NCBI RefSeq assembly: GCF_001899645.1
Contig: NZ_MKVV01000058.1
Span: 1-64,000 of the forward strand
Source of the DNA: Pseudonocardia sp. 73-21
GTDB lineage: Bacteria; Actinomycetota; Actinomycetes; Mycobacteriales; Pseudonocardiaceae
Direction of reading: 5' to 3'
DNA: 64,000 bases
Made by a program: the position numbers and the translations under genes. Positions 18,979 to 27,410 of this stretch are shown here, piece by piece; position 1 is the stretch's first letter, and each line of letters opens with the position of its first letter. Below the pieces are notes generated by a model that searched no databases, was not told where the DNA came from, and was given only the letters and a program-made list of their open reading frames with translations.

Positions 18979-19221
18979 ATGTGGGCATTCTTCTCGCGAC
19001 GGCTGCGCATGTGGCTGGTCCTCGCCGTCGGCGCGCCGATCCTGGCGTGGCTGCTGGGCAAGGTGGGTGACGTGGTGGAGTCGCGCCGCGGCCCCACCAC
19101 CGTCAGCAAGGTCCTCAAGAAGGGCAGCGGCTACCTGCAGCGCCGCACCAAGGGCCCGCTCGGCGGACGCAGCCCCGCCGACCCGGCCGGCGCCCGGGAC
19201 GCGGGCGTCCCCACACGATGA
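18979..19221 (+). CDS. Small membrane-anchored hypothetical protein
   Basis: 80 residues. GAAAGGGG precedes ATG 18979. One N-terminal membrane helix (MWLVLAVGAPILAWLLGKVG) is followed by a basic soluble tail (TVSKVLKKGSGYLQRRTKGPLGG). Its TGA overlaps the ATG of the hydrolase as ATGA, indicating co-translation. Small proteins of this type are common in actinobacteria; function unknown. Confidence 0.7.
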   Translation: MWAFFSRRLRMWLVLAVGAPILAWLLGKVGDVVESRRGPTTVSKVLKKGSGYLQRRTKGPLGGRSPADPAGARDAGVPTR

Positions 19222-19913
19222 CCGTCGTTCTCGTGCACGGCGCCTGGGGCGGCTCGTACGGCTTCCGGTCGGTGCGGCGGCTGCTCCAGGCTCAGGGCCA
19301 CGAGGTGCTGACGCCGGCCCTCACCGGCATCGGCGAGCGCTCCCACCACACCGGGCCGCTGGTGGGGCTCTCGACGCACGTGCTCGACGTCGTCAACGCC
19401 GTCCGGTTCGAGGACGTCACCGACCTGGTGCTGCTCGGCTTCTCCTACGGCGGCATGGTCGTCAGCGGGGCGCTGGAGCTGATCGGTGACCGCGTGCGCG
19501 AGCTCGTGCTGCTCGACGCGTTCCTCCCCGACGACGGCGACAGCGTCGCGTCCCTCACCGATGGGGCGCTGGGCGGCGGCGGGGACGCCCTGGACACCGC
19601 GTGGCTGGTGCCCGCGGCGCCGCGCGAGTTCGAGGACCCGGCGCACGGCACGTGGTCGAACCCGCGGCGCGTGGGTCAGCCGGTGCACACCCTCACCGAG
19701 CCGGTGCGGCTGCGGGCTCCTCTCGAGGAGTGGCCGTTCGGCCGCACCTACATCCGGGCGACGCAGGACCCGAACGGCGCGGTGTTCGACGCGTCGGCGG
19801 CGCGGGCGCGGGGGTCGGACGCGTGGCGCTACCACGAGATCGCGACCACGCACATGGTGCCGGAGAACCGGCCGGAGGAATTGGCGTCGCTCCTGCTCGC
19901 GCTCGCGAGCTAG
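19218..19913 (+). CDS. Alpha/beta hydrolase
   Basis: 231 residues. VLVHGAWGGSYGF forms the oxyanion hole near the N-terminus, LGFSYGGMV holds the nucleophilic serine, and TTHMVPENRPEELA supplies the terminal histidine (about residue 214). The pattern matches the small esterase group related to plant methylesterases and salicylate/hydroxynitrile-type hydrolases. Substrate unknown. It overlaps the small membrane gene upstream by 4 nt. Confidence 0.88.
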   Translation: MTVVLVHGAWGGSYGFRSVRRLLQAQGHEVLTPALTGIGERSHHTGPLVGLSTHVLDVVNAVRFEDVTDLVLLGFSYGGMVVSGALELIGDRVRELVLLDAFLPDDGDSVASLTDGALGGGGDALDTAWLVPAAPREFEDPAHGTWSNPRRVGQPVHTLTEPVRLRAPLEEWPFGRTYIRATQDPNGAVFDASAARARGSDAWRYHEIATTHMVPENRPEELASLLLALAS

Positions 19914-19922
19914 GTTCCGGGC

Positions 19923-20384
19923 ATGACGTCGACCGTGCACCAGTACGCCGCCACCTGCACCTGGTCGGGCTCCACCGCCGCGGGGTACCGCGACTACGAC
20001 CGGACGCACGACACGGGTGCGGGCCCGCACACCCTCACGATGTCGTCGGATCCCGCGTTCCTCGGTGATCCGGCCCGCCTCAACCCCGAGCAGCTCGTGG
20101 TGATGGCCGCGGCGTCGTGCCAGCTGCTGTCGTTCCTCGCGGTCGCCGCCCGGGCGCGGCTGGACGTCCGGGACTACCGCGACGACGCGACCGCCGGCAT
20201 GTCGGAGGAGAACCGGCCGATGCGGCTCGACGAGATCGTGCTGCGGCCGCACATCGTCATGGCGTCCGGGCCGTCCGAGGACCGCGTGCGCCATCTCGTG
20301 GAGGTGGCCCACAAGGAGTGCTTCATCGCGAACAGCCTCTCCACCCCGGTGCGCGTGGAGCCGACCGTCGAGTTCACGGCGTGA
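19923..20384 (+). CDS. OsmC-family protein
   Basis: 153 residues. NPEQLVVMAAASCQLLSFLAVAAR carries the first conserved cysteine, and VAHKECFIANSL the second; these form the thiol peroxidase centre of OsmC/Ohr proteins. The E-(Q)-L-V motif before the Cys helix is typical. It probably reduces organic hydroperoxides, though some OsmC members have other roles. TAGGTT (19911-19916), which contains the stop codon of the upstream hydrolase, ends 6 nt before ATG 19923, suggesting its own leaderless transcript. Confidence 0.88.
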   Translation: MTSTVHQYAATCTWSGSTAAGYRDYDRTHDTGAGPHTLTMSSDPAFLGDPARLNPEQLVVMAAASCQLLSFLAVAARARLDVRDYRDDATAGMSEENRPMRLDEIVLRPHIVMASGPSEDRVRHLVEVAHKECFIANSLSTPVRVEPTVEFTA

Positions 20385-20937
20385 GGCCGCGCACCACCAG
20401 CGCCGCGAGCTCCGTGTAGGCGTCGGCGTCCCCGAGGCCCGTGGCCGCGGCCACCTCGCGCTGCTGGATGCGCACCATCGTGGCGCTCAGGACGTCGGCG
20501 ACGAACGCGACGTTGACGGCCCGGAACGCGCCGCTCGACACCCCCTCGGTGACGATCTGCCCGACGCGACGGGCGGCGGCCCGGGTGTTCTGCTCGTAGA
20601 CCTCGCGGGCGACCGGTGCGGCGGCCACGTCGTCGAAGAAGGCGGCGGACGCCGGTTCGAGCTGCGCGGCCACCCCGAGCAGGTAGGCCACGATCCGGTC
20701 GCGCGGCTCGCCCGCCGCCGCGAGCCCGGCCTCCACCCGTTCGGTGGCGCCGCGGAAGAAGTGGACGACCACGGCGCGGACCAGCTCGTCGCGGGTGCCG
20801 GCCAGCGCGTACAGCGTGGTCTTGGAGCAGCGCAGGCGGGCGGCGAGGGCGTCGATGGTGAGGTCGCGGAAGCCCTCGGCGAGGAAGAGTGTGACGAGCT
20901 GGTCGAACAGTTCCGACTGGCGGACGGTACGCTGCAC
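20374..20937 (-). CDS. TetR-family transcriptional repressor
   Basis: 187 residues. The N-terminal HTH (FRDLTIDALAARLRCSKTTLYALAGTRDELV) is typical of TetR. The C-terminal ligand domain has no close recognisable subtype, although an Ala-rich helix set and FFDDVAAAPVAREVYEQNTR are present. It is divergent from an acyl-CoA dehydrogenase with an inverted-repeat operator in the 38-bp gap, so it most likely controls that fatty-acid unit and itself, with an acyl-CoA or related ligand. Its 3' end overlaps the OsmC gene end by 11 bp. Confidence 0.9.
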   Translation of the reverse strand: MQRTVRQSELFDQLVTLFLAEGFRDLTIDALAARLRCSKTTLYALAGTRDELVRAVVVHFFRGATERVEAGLAAAGEPRDRIVAYLLGVAAQLEPASAAFFDDVAAAPVAREVYEQNTRAAARRVGQIVTEGVSSGAFRAVNVAFVADVLSATMVRIQQREVAAATGLGDADAYTELAALVVRGLTP

Positions 20938-20938
20938 A

Positions 20939-20962
20939 GTACGATCGTATCGTAAATCGTAC
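20939..20962. promoter_or_regulatory. Putative TetR operator
   Basis: GTACGAT (20939-20945) and ATCGTAC (20956-20962) form a 7-bp inverted repeat with a 10-bp spacer that itself includes CGTATCGTA. It lies between the divergent tetR and acyl-CoA dehydrogenase starts, where a repressor would block both promoters. Confidence 0.7.
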
Positions 20963-20975
20963 TCTTGGAGACACC

Positions 20976-22115
20976 GTGCCCGTCGACCGCCTGCTGCCCA
21001 CGCAAGAGGCCGAGGACCTGCTCGACCTCGTCCGCGACATCGCCGACAAGGAGCTCGCCACCCGCGTCGACGAGCACGAGAAGGCCGAGACCTACCCCGA
21101 GGGCCTGTTCGCCATGCTCGGCCGGGCCGGCCTGCTGGGCCTGCCCTACCCCGAGGAGCACGGCGGCGGCGGGCAGCCCTACGAGGTGTACCTGCAGGTG
21201 CTCGAGGAGTTCGCGATGCGCTGGGCCGCGGTCGCGGTCGCCGTCAGCGTCCACGGGCTGTCGTGCCACCCGCTCGCCGCCTTCGGCACGCCCGCGCAGC
21301 AGGAGAAGTGGCTGCCGGGGATGCTGGCCGGTGAGGTCATCGGCGGCTACTCGCTGTCCGAGCCGCAGGCCGGGTCCGACGCCGCGGCGCTGACCTGCAG
21401 GGCCGAGAAGGTCGACACCGGATACAAGATCACGGGCACCAAGGCGTGGATCACCCACGGCGGCATCGTCGACTTCTACTCGCTGTTCGCCCGCACCGGT
21501 GAGGGGTCGCGCGGCGTCTCCTGCTTCCTCGCACCCGGCGCCGTCGAGGGCCTGAGCTTCGGGAAGCCCGAGGAGAAGATGGGGCTGCACGCCATCCCCA
21601 CCGTCACCGCCAACTGGGACGGCGCCGTGATCGAGCACGACCGGCTCATCGGCACCGAGGGCCAGGGCCTGCCCATCGCGTTCAGCGCGCTCGACTCCGG
21701 CCGGCTCGGCATCGCCGCGGTCGCCACCGGTCTCGCGCAGGCCGCCCTCGACGCCGCCGTCGACTACGCCCACGAGCGCAGCGCGTTCGGCAAGAAGATC
21801 ATCGACCACCAGGGGCTGGGCTTCCTGCTCGCCGACATGGCCGCGGCCGTCGACTCGGCGCGCGCCACCTACCTCGACGCCGCGCGGCGCCGCGACGCCG
21901 ACCGCGACTACTCCCGTCAGGCCAGCGTCGCGAAGCTGGTCGCCACCGACGCGGCCATGAAGGTCACCACCGACGCCGTGCAGGTGTTCGGCGGCTACGG
22001 CTACACCCGCGACTTCCCCGTCGAGCGCTACATGCGCGAAGCGAAGATCACCCAGATCTTCGAGGGGACCAACCAGATCCAGCGCCTGGTGATCAGCCGG
22101 CAACTGCAGCGCTGA
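20976..22115 (+). CDS. fadE: Acyl-CoA dehydrogenase
   Basis: 379 residues, normal family length. YSLSEPQAGSDAAAL binds FAD and substrate, AWITHGG is in the middle domain, and the C-terminus has VQVFGGYGYTRDFPVERYMREAKITQIFEGTNQIQR, whose FEGT glutamate sits where catalytic Glu occurs in short/medium-chain enzymes. GTG 20976 has TTGGAG upstream. An SDR gene follows after 86 bp, so the pair probably works in beta-oxidation under the TetR regulator. Confidence 0.93.
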   Translation: MPVDRLLPTQEAEDLLDLVRDIADKELATRVDEHEKAETYPEGLFAMLGRAGLLGLPYPEEHGGGGQPYEVYLQVLEEFAMRWAAVAVAVSVHGLSCHPLAAFGTPAQQEKWLPGMLAGEVIGGYSLSEPQAGSDAAALTCRAEKVDTGYKITGTKAWITHGGIVDFYSLFARTGEGSRGVSCFLAPGAVEGLSFGKPEEKMGLHAIPTVTANWDGAVIEHDRLIGTEGQGLPIAFSALDSGRLGIAAVATGLAQAALDAAVDYAHERSAFGKKIIDHQGLGFLLADMAAAVDSARATYLDAARRRDADRDYSRQASVAKLVATDAAMKVTTDAVQVFGGYGYTRDFPVERYMREAKITQIFEGTNQIQRLVISRQLQR

Positions 22116-22122
22116 CGCGCCC

Positions 22123-22162
22123 GTGCGCGGATAACGGTGTTCCCGCACTGATTTCCGCGCAC
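22123..22162. repeat. Inverted repeat between fadE and the SDR gene
   Basis: GTGCGCGGA (22123-22131) is the exact complement of TCCGCGCAC (22154-22162), with a 22-nt interior that contains a further GCGG...CCGC pairing. It could attenuate transcription between the two genes or be a mobile palindromic unit. No U-run follows. Confidence 0.6.
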
Positions 22163-22201
22163 GACCCCAGCCACGTCACGACCGATCGAGGAGACCTGCC
22201 C

Positions 22202-22960
22202 ATGGAGATCACCGGAACCGCCGCACTCGTGACGGGCGCCGCGTCGGGGCTGGGCGCGGCCACCGCCGCCGCCCTCGCCGCCCGGGGCGCCACCGTCTAC
22301 GGCGTCGACCTGGAGAAGGGCGTCGCCGGCGCCACCCCGCCCGACGGCGTCACCCTGCTCGCGGCCGACGTCACCGAGGAGGCCCCGGTCCGCGAGGTGC
22401 TGGCCCGCATCGCGGACGACGGTGCCGAGCTGCGCACCGTCGTCAACTGCGCGGGGATCGGTCCGTCGGCCCGCATCCTGGGCCGGAAGGGCCCGCACGA
22501 CCTGGAGCTTTTCCACACGGTGCTCAAGGTCAACCTGCTCGGCACGTTCAACGTCATGCGACTCGGCGCCGAGGCCATCGCGAAGCTCGACGCCGACGGC
22601 AACGGTCAGCGCGGCGTCGTGGTCAACACCGCGTCGATCGCCGCGTTCGAGGGCCAGGTCGGGCAGATCGCCTACAGCGCATCCAAGGCCGGCGTCGCGG
22701 GCATGACGATCACGGCGGCCCGCGATCTCGCCCAGGTCGGAATCCGCGTCATGACCATCGCCCCGGGCACCGTCGAGACCCCGATGCTCGCCACCATCAG
22801 CGACGAGTTCCGCGCCGCGCTGAGCGCCGGGGTGCCGTTCCCGCACCGCCTCGCGCAGCCCGAGGAGTTCGCCCGCCTCGTGACGATGATCGTGGATCAC
22901 GACTACCTCAACGGCGAGACGATCCGCATGGACGGCGCACTGCGGATGGCGCCCCGGTAA
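22202..22960 (+). CDS. SDR, 3-hydroxyacyl-CoA dehydrogenase type (HSD17B10-like)
   Basis: 252 residues. VTGAASGLGAATAAALAARGA is the Rossmann nucleotide site, NCAGIG follows, and the catalytic set is Ser in VNTASIAAFEG and YSASK. The long loop after N-A-G (ARILGRKGPHDLELFHTVLKVNLLGTFN) and the ending IRMDGALRMAPR are characteristic of type II 3-hydroxyacyl-CoA dehydrogenases. NAD is the likely cofactor, given the acidic GVDLEK after strand 2. GAGGAG lies before ATG 22202. It acts with the preceding dehydrogenase. Confidence 0.9.
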   Translation: MEITGTAALVTGAASGLGAATAAALAARGATVYGVDLEKGVAGATPPDGVTLLAADVTEEAPVREVLARIADDGAELRTVVNCAGIGPSARILGRKGPHDLELFHTVLKVNLLGTFNVMRLGAEAIAKLDADGNGQRGVVVNTASIAAFEGQVGQIAYSASKAGVAGMTITAARDLAQVGIRVMTIAPGTVETPMLATISDEFRAALSAGVPFPHRLAQPEEFARLVTMIVDHDYLNGETIRMDGALRMAPR

Positions 22961-22989
22961 CACCTGGCCGCCCCGTGCGAACCTGAGGC

Positions 22990-23808
22990 GTGACCGACAA
23001 CTCCCCGGCGGGTCTCACCCTGCTCGCCCCCGACCGCACGGTCGTCGGCACCCGCGGAGAGTTCCACCGGTCCGCCCGGCAGGCCTACGCACCCCTGGCC
23101 GACGGCAGGCCGCGGAACGTCGTGGTGGAGCTCGCCTTCACCCCGATCGAGGCGGAACACCAGCGCGGACGGCGGGGCATCGAGATCCGGCTCGACGGCG
23201 AGCGCGTCGGCGAGCTCACCGCGCCGACGGCGGCGCTCTACGGCCCGCTCCTGGAGGACGTGCTGTTCGTCGGCGGGCGCCCGGCGTGCATCGCGACGGT
23301 GGTGAACGGCCCGCAGGGGGCCGAGGTGGAGCTGCGGCTGCCGGTGGTCCCGGTGGGCGCCGCCGTTCCGCCCGAGTTGCCCCTACCGGTGTCGGCCGGC
23401 GCTTTCCCGGTCGCCGCCGGGCGGCGTACGCCGGTCCTGATCGGTGCGGGCGTCGCCGCCCTGCTGATCGTCATCGGGGTGGGCATCGGGCGCGGCGGCG
23501 ACGGCGCGGTGGAGACGGCGGACGGTGGCCCGGACGCGGTGGCCACCACGACCACCGCTCCGGCTCCCCCGAGCACGGCATCCGCCACCACGGTGCGGCG
23601 GGCCCCTGCGGCGGCGCCCCCCGAGCGCGCCCCCGCGCCTACCCCGCAACCGGCGTCGGAGGCCGGGCCCGACCCGTCCGACGGTTGCGACACGAACCAC
23701 GCCGACTGCCTCCCCGACGGCGCCGACTGCGACGACGAGAGCGGAGAGATCACCGGCACGGACGTTCACGACCTCGATCCCGACGACGAGGGAACTGGTT
23801 GCGACTGA
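22990..23808 (+). CDS. HIRAN-like / TM / acidic C-terminal protein
   Basis: 272 residues from GTG 22990. Residues 15-120 (VVGTRGEFHRSARQAYAPL, RRGIEIRLDGERVGELTAPTAALY, PACIATVVNGPQGAEVELRLP) follow the pattern of HIRAN-type domains, which bind DNA ends in eukaryotic proteins but often have unknown roles in bacteria. A single helix (VLIGAGVAALLIVIGVGIG, about 146-165) then leads to a Thr/Ala/Pro linker and a Cys/Asp-rich end (CDTNHADCLPDGADCDDESG) reminiscent of Excalibur-type calcium motifs. Both assignments are by eye. Location on the membrane with an outside acidic tail is inferred. Confidence 0.65.
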   Translation: MTDNSPAGLTLLAPDRTVVGTRGEFHRSARQAYAPLADGRPRNVVVELAFTPIEAEHQRGRRGIEIRLDGERVGELTAPTAALYGPLLEDVLFVGGRPACIATVVNGPQGAEVELRLPVVPVGAAVPPELPLPVSAGAFPVAAGRRTPVLIGAGVAALLIVIGVGIGRGGDGAVETADGGPDAVATTTTAPAPPSTASATTVRRAPAAAPPERAPAPTPQPASEAGPDPSDGCDTNHADCLPDGADCDDESGEITGTDVHDLDPDDEGTGCD

Positions 23809-23821
23809 TTGCCGCGGCGCG

Positions 23822-24091
23822 ATGAGTTCCCCGCCCGCCCCGGGTCTGTACTGCGTGTTCCGTCGACGCGAAGTGGTCATCCCGGCCGGTGACCAGCTTC
23901 CGTACGTGGACGAGGACTGGGCCGACGCGCTCGTCGTCGTCGCGAGCGGGGAGGTCGACCTGTGCTGCTCACGGGGCGGGAGCCGCCGGTTCGGCCCCGG
24001 CTCGCTCCTGTTCTTCGTCGGGCTGGGGCTGGTGGCTCTGCGCAACCCCGGGCTCGGCCCGACGGTGCTGGTCGCCCACAGCCGCAGCTGA
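23822..24091 (+). CDS. Small cupin-like protein
   Basis: 89 residues from ATG 23822, 13 nt after the preceding stop, so probably co-transcribed. VVIPAGDQLPYVDEDW, DALVVVASGEVDLCCSRG, RRFGPGSLLFFVGLGLVALRNPG and TVLVAHSRS follow the order of a single cupin barrel. The metal-binding histidines are absent, suggesting a binding rather than enzymatic role. No clear Shine-Dalgarno. Confidence 0.6.
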   Translation: MSSPPAPGLYCVFRRREVVIPAGDQLPYVDEDWADALVVVASGEVDLCCSRGGSRRFGPGSLLFFVGLGLVALRNPGLGPTVLVAHSRS

Positions 24092-24182
24092 CGCACAGCC
24101 GTCGTCCCGGTCCCGCGGGTGCGGTCCACCGGTCGCGGACTGGCCATGGGCCGCTGCACCCCGCCGGACCTACCGTGGTGCC

Positions 24183-24989
24183 ATGCGCATCCGCACCATC
24201 GACGCCTTCACCGACCGCCCGTTCGCCGGCAACCCGGCCGGGGTCGTCCTCCTCGACGGGCCCGGCTGGCCGTCCGAGGACTGGATGCAGCAGGTGGCGG
24301 CCGAGATGAACCTCGCCGAGACCGCGTTCGCCCACCCCCTCCCCGAGGGCGGTGACGCCGACTGGGCGTTGCGCTGGTTCACCCCCGCGCTGGAGGTCAA
24401 CCTCTGCGGTCACGCCACGTTGGCCACCACGCACGCCCTGCACTCCGACGGCCTCCTGCACGGCACCGTCCGGTTCACCACCAGATCCGGGGTACTGCGG
24501 GCCGGCGTCGACGGCGGCCGGATCACCCTGGACTTCCCCATCGCCACGCTCTCCGCGATCCCGGAGCCGGAGGGGCTGGCCGACGCCGTGGGTGCGGCGG
24601 TGGTCGGCGTCCACAACACGGGATCGCTGGGCGACCTGCTCGTCGAGGTCGCCGACGAGAAGGCCGTCCGTGCCGCCGATCCGGACCTCCCCGCGATCCT
24701 CCGGATGCCGTGGCGCGGCGTGATCGTCACCGCGGCCGGCGACGGGGACCACGACTACGTGTCCCGCTTCTTCGCGCCCGGGGCCGGCATCGCGGAGGAC
24801 CCGGTCACCGGCAGCGCCCACACCGCGCTGGCCCCGTTCTGGTCGACGCGCCTGGGTCGGCCGGAGCTCGTCGGCCTGCAGGCGTCGCGACGCAGCGGGC
24901 TGGTGCACACGACCGTCGCCGGTGACCGGGTGCTGCTCGCCGGCGAGGCCGTCACGGTGCTGGACGGGAACCTGCTGATCGAGGCCTGA
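24183..24989 (+). CDS. PhzF-family isomerase / epimerase
   Basis: 268 residues, standard for the family. The N-terminal IDAFTDRPFAGNPAGVVLL, the catalytic glutamate in MNLAETAF (Glu44), LRWFTPALEVNLCGHATLA and the C-terminal GIAEDPVTGSAHTALAPFW are classic PhzF signatures. The exact substrate is unknown; no phenazine genes are nearby, so the name only marks the fold. TACCGT (24171-24176) ends 6 nt before ATG 24183, pointing to a leaderless transcript. Confidence 0.92.
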   Translation: MRIRTIDAFTDRPFAGNPAGVVLLDGPGWPSEDWMQQVAAEMNLAETAFAHPLPEGGDADWALRWFTPALEVNLCGHATLATTHALHSDGLLHGTVRFTTRSGVLRAGVDGGRITLDFPIATLSAIPEPEGLADAVGAAVVGVHNTGSLGDLLVEVADEKAVRAADPDLPAILRMPWRGVIVTAAGDGDHDYVSRFFAPGAGIAEDPVTGSAHTALAPFWSTRLGRPELVGLQASRRSGLVHTTVAGDRVLLAGEAVTVLDGNLLIEA

Positions 24990-25141
24990 CGCCCGCCCAC
25001 GGGCAGCCGAGTCGATCAAGGCGTCGCTGTCGTTCAGGTAGATCAACGAGCGACACCTGCGCGTTGATCAGCGCGGTGTGGGGGCAGTGGGCTCAGCGGC
25101 GCCGTCCTGCGCCACTTCCGCGGACGGGTGTCGCGCGCCGG

Positions 25142-25933
25142 TCAGCCGCTGCGGCCGGCGGCAGACACGAGAGGTCCGGTCGCCAGGTCCAGCCGGCCGG
25201 CACCGATCAGAGCCAGGTAGGCGTCGACCTCCGTGTCGGTGACGAAGCCTCGTCCAACCAGCCCGTCCCGGACCTGCACGATGTTCGCCCGCTCCAACGC
25301 GCCGACCGCGGGCATCGCCAGGGGGAAGTAGGCGTCAGCGGACACGTCCAGAAGACCCACCTGGCGCAGAAGCCGGGGCAACCGCCGCCCGAACTCCGCA
25401 TCGACACCCCGCTCGGACAGCAACGAACGGAACCCGTCCTTGACCTTGTTCGCCAACAGTTGATCAGGACCGTGGGCATCGGGACAGATCATCGTCTGCA
25501 AGCTGATGTCGTAGTCCTCGACCAGCAGCCATCCCCCGGGCCGCAACGCCGCCGCCATCCGCCGCAACGCCTTCTCGCGCTCGGGCACGTGGAGGAGGAC
25601 GAGCCGGGCGTGGACGAGATCGAATCCATCGCCTGGCGGTGCATCACGAACCACGTCATGCCGAGCCACCTCGACTCCCGCCCCCACCCGGTCGGCCAAC
25701 CACCCGATCTCGATGTCGGTGGCCACGACCTGACCGGTAGACCCCACTCGGGCGGCAAGGCCGTCAGGAACGGACGGCCCGCCCGCCCCGACCTCCCAAC
25801 ATCTCCAGCCGGGCGCGATCCCCAGTGCGTCGACGTGTCGGAACGTCACCGGATCGAAGATCACCGAGAGTGCATCGAAGCGCCCGCCCGCTTCCGCCGC
25901 GCGGTTGTCCAACAGGTACTCCTCCGAGCCCAT
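25142..25933 (-). CDS. SAM-dependent methyltransferase, class I
   Basis: 263 residues from ATG 25933, preceded by GGAGGTGAGG. A longer frame reaches 26089 without comparable support. CWEVGAGGPSVPDGLAARVG forms motif I (SAM loop), TDIEIGWL motif II, FDLVHARLVLLHVPEREKAL the post-II region and LRPGGWLLVEDYD motif III. The substrate is unknown. It is the first gene of an accessory patch that ends at a tRNA. Convergent with phzF. Confidence 0.88.
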   Translation of the reverse strand: MGSEEYLLDNRAAEAGGRFDALSVIFDPVTFRHVDALGIAPGWRCWEVGAGGPSVPDGLAARVGSTGQVVATDIEIGWLADRVGAGVEVARHDVVRDAPPGDGFDLVHARLVLLHVPEREKALRRMAAALRPGGWLLVEDYDISLQTMICPDAHGPDQLLANKVKDGFRSLLSERGVDAEFGRRLPRLLRQVGLLDVSADAYFPLAMPAVGALERANIVQVRDGLVGRGFVTDTEVDAYLALIGAGRLDLATGPLVSAAGRSG

Positions 25934-26165
25934 GACCTCACCTCCGATCAGGCAGGCTGCACTCTCCCGCAGCGCAAGCCAGCACAGTAGATCCGGACGG
26001 GCGAGGACTTCGTGGACGGGACTCCGATCGCGAGGAACTCCAGTGGACTGTCTACCTGGCCGTGACCTACGGCGATGTCGCGTCTGCACCCGCCGCGTCC
26101 GTGCATGGTCCGCGCGCCCTGTTCTTGCCCGTCACCGATCACGGGTCGGCTCGGCTGATCGGGCC

Positions 26166-26627
26166 TCATCCGGCGCGAAGCGTGGATATCTGCTCGGTGT
26201 CGTAACGGGCCCGGACGGCGGCGATGGCGTCGGCGTCGGGTGGGCCGTCCACGGCCAGCACCTCGGCGAGGTCCCGGAAGTAGCGCTCATGACCGGGCGG
26301 GGAGGTGAAGAAGACGAAGGTGGCAGGCGCGGGGCCGCGGTTGGCGATCGAGTGGGCCACGCCCTTGGGCACGAACACGAAGGTGCCCGGGCCGCCGACG
26401 ACGGTGCGCTCTCCCGCCCTGGCCTCGATCTCCCCGTCGACGACGTAGAAGTACTCCTCGATGCTGCTGTGGCGATGGGCTCCGGTGTCGAAGCCGGGAG
26501 CGGCGCGCATCTCGAAGGCCGAGCCGCCGTCGGCATCCTCGGCCCCGCTGAGAAACAACACCTGTGTCCCGCGCAGCCATACACCGTCGGCCTCGCCCGG
26601 TTGGCGGATGATTCCCTCGCCGGCCAT
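26166..26627 (-). CDS. Cupin-domain protein
   Basis: 153 residues. GGGAGGAG precedes the ATG. Cupin motif 1 is HRHSSIEEYFYVVDGEIE (two His and Glu for metal) and motif 2 is GTFVFVPKGVAHSIAN. The C-terminal tail is helical. Probably a small enzyme or sensor for a polar ligand. It lies between a Crp-like regulator and a methyltransferase on the same strand. Confidence 0.85.
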   Translation of the reverse strand: MAGEGIIRQPGEADGVWLRGTQVLFLSGAEDADGGSAFEMRAAPGFDTGAHRHSSIEEYFYVVDGEIEARAGERTVVGGPGTFVFVPKGVAHSIANRGPAPATFVFFTSPPGHERYFRDLAEVLAVDGPPDADAIAAVRARYDTEQISTLRAG

Positions 26628-26708
26628 CTGAACTCCTCCCGTCGGACAGTGGCCCCAGCTTCCGCCCCCGTGGTGGCGCTGTCGCGCGTCGCGGCGACGC
26701 TCTGAGTG

Positions 26709-27410
26709 TCACGGTGGTGACAGAGAGCCTCCCGGAGCGTGTGCCGCTGCCCAGGCGAGCGCCTCGGGGTCCGCGACGAAGACGGCTGATCGTCGACGCT
26801 CGACGATGTTCGCTTCCTCGAGCCCCTTGAGAACCTTGCTGACGCTCGCTCTGGAGGTTCCCGCCAGACCGGCGAGTCCCTCCTGGGTGAGCGGGATGAC
26901 CGTGCCGGCCTCACCCCGGCCGTAGAGGTGAGCCAGGGCAGTCAGCCGGCGCAGCACCCGGACCTCGACAGGCACGAAGAGCGCTTCGACCAGCGCCGCG
27001 GCGAAGGCCCGGACCTCGGTGGCGAGCAGGTCGATCAGGACTTGCCCCATCGCCGCGTTACCCAGACACCGCGACCTCAGGTGCTCGGCGTCGATCACCA
27101 GAGTCACCACCTCGTCCAGGGCGATGGTGGTCCCGTACCGGCGGGCCACACCAGACTGCAGCGCGAGGAGCCCGAAGGTGTCGCCCGGGCCGAACACCCG
27201 GTACGTGACGGTCTCACCGGTCTCGATGAACGCGCAGGAGGCGACATGGCCGCGCTCGATCAGATGGACTGAATCGGCCCGGTCAGCCTCGTGGAAGATC
27301 ACCTCATCACGCCGGTACCGGCGACGGCGTCCCATCCCGAGCAGCTCGTCCCGGTCGTGCTCGGTGAGCCCCCGGATCAGCGGCCAGACGGGAACATCTC
27401 GGTCATCCAC
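26709..27410 (-). CDS. Crp/Fnr-family transcriptional regulator
   Basis: 233 residues from GTG 27410, with GGGAGA upstream; the longer open frame before it is not coding-like. A cyclic-nucleotide-type beta barrel occupies about residues 10-125 (YRRDEVIFHEADRADSVHLIERGHVA, FGPGDTFGLLALQSG). The C-terminal winged helix reads LTQEGLAGLAGTSRASVSKVLKGLEEANIV, with the recognition helix in TSRASVSKVL. No Cys cluster for Fe-S is visible, so cAMP or another ligand is more likely than oxygen sensing. The cupin gene begins 81 bp downstream. Confidence 0.88.
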   Translation of the reverse strand: MDDRDVPVWPLIRGLTEHDRDELLGMGRRRRYRRDEVIFHEADRADSVHLIERGHVASCAFIETGETVTYRVFGPGDTFGLLALQSGVARRYGTTIALDEVVTLVIDAEHLRSRCLGNAAMGQVLIDLLATEVRAFAAALVEALFVPVEVRVLRRLTALAHLYGRGEAGTVIPLTQEGLAGLAGTSRASVSKVLKGLEEANIVERRRSAVFVADPEALAWAAAHAPGGSLSPP

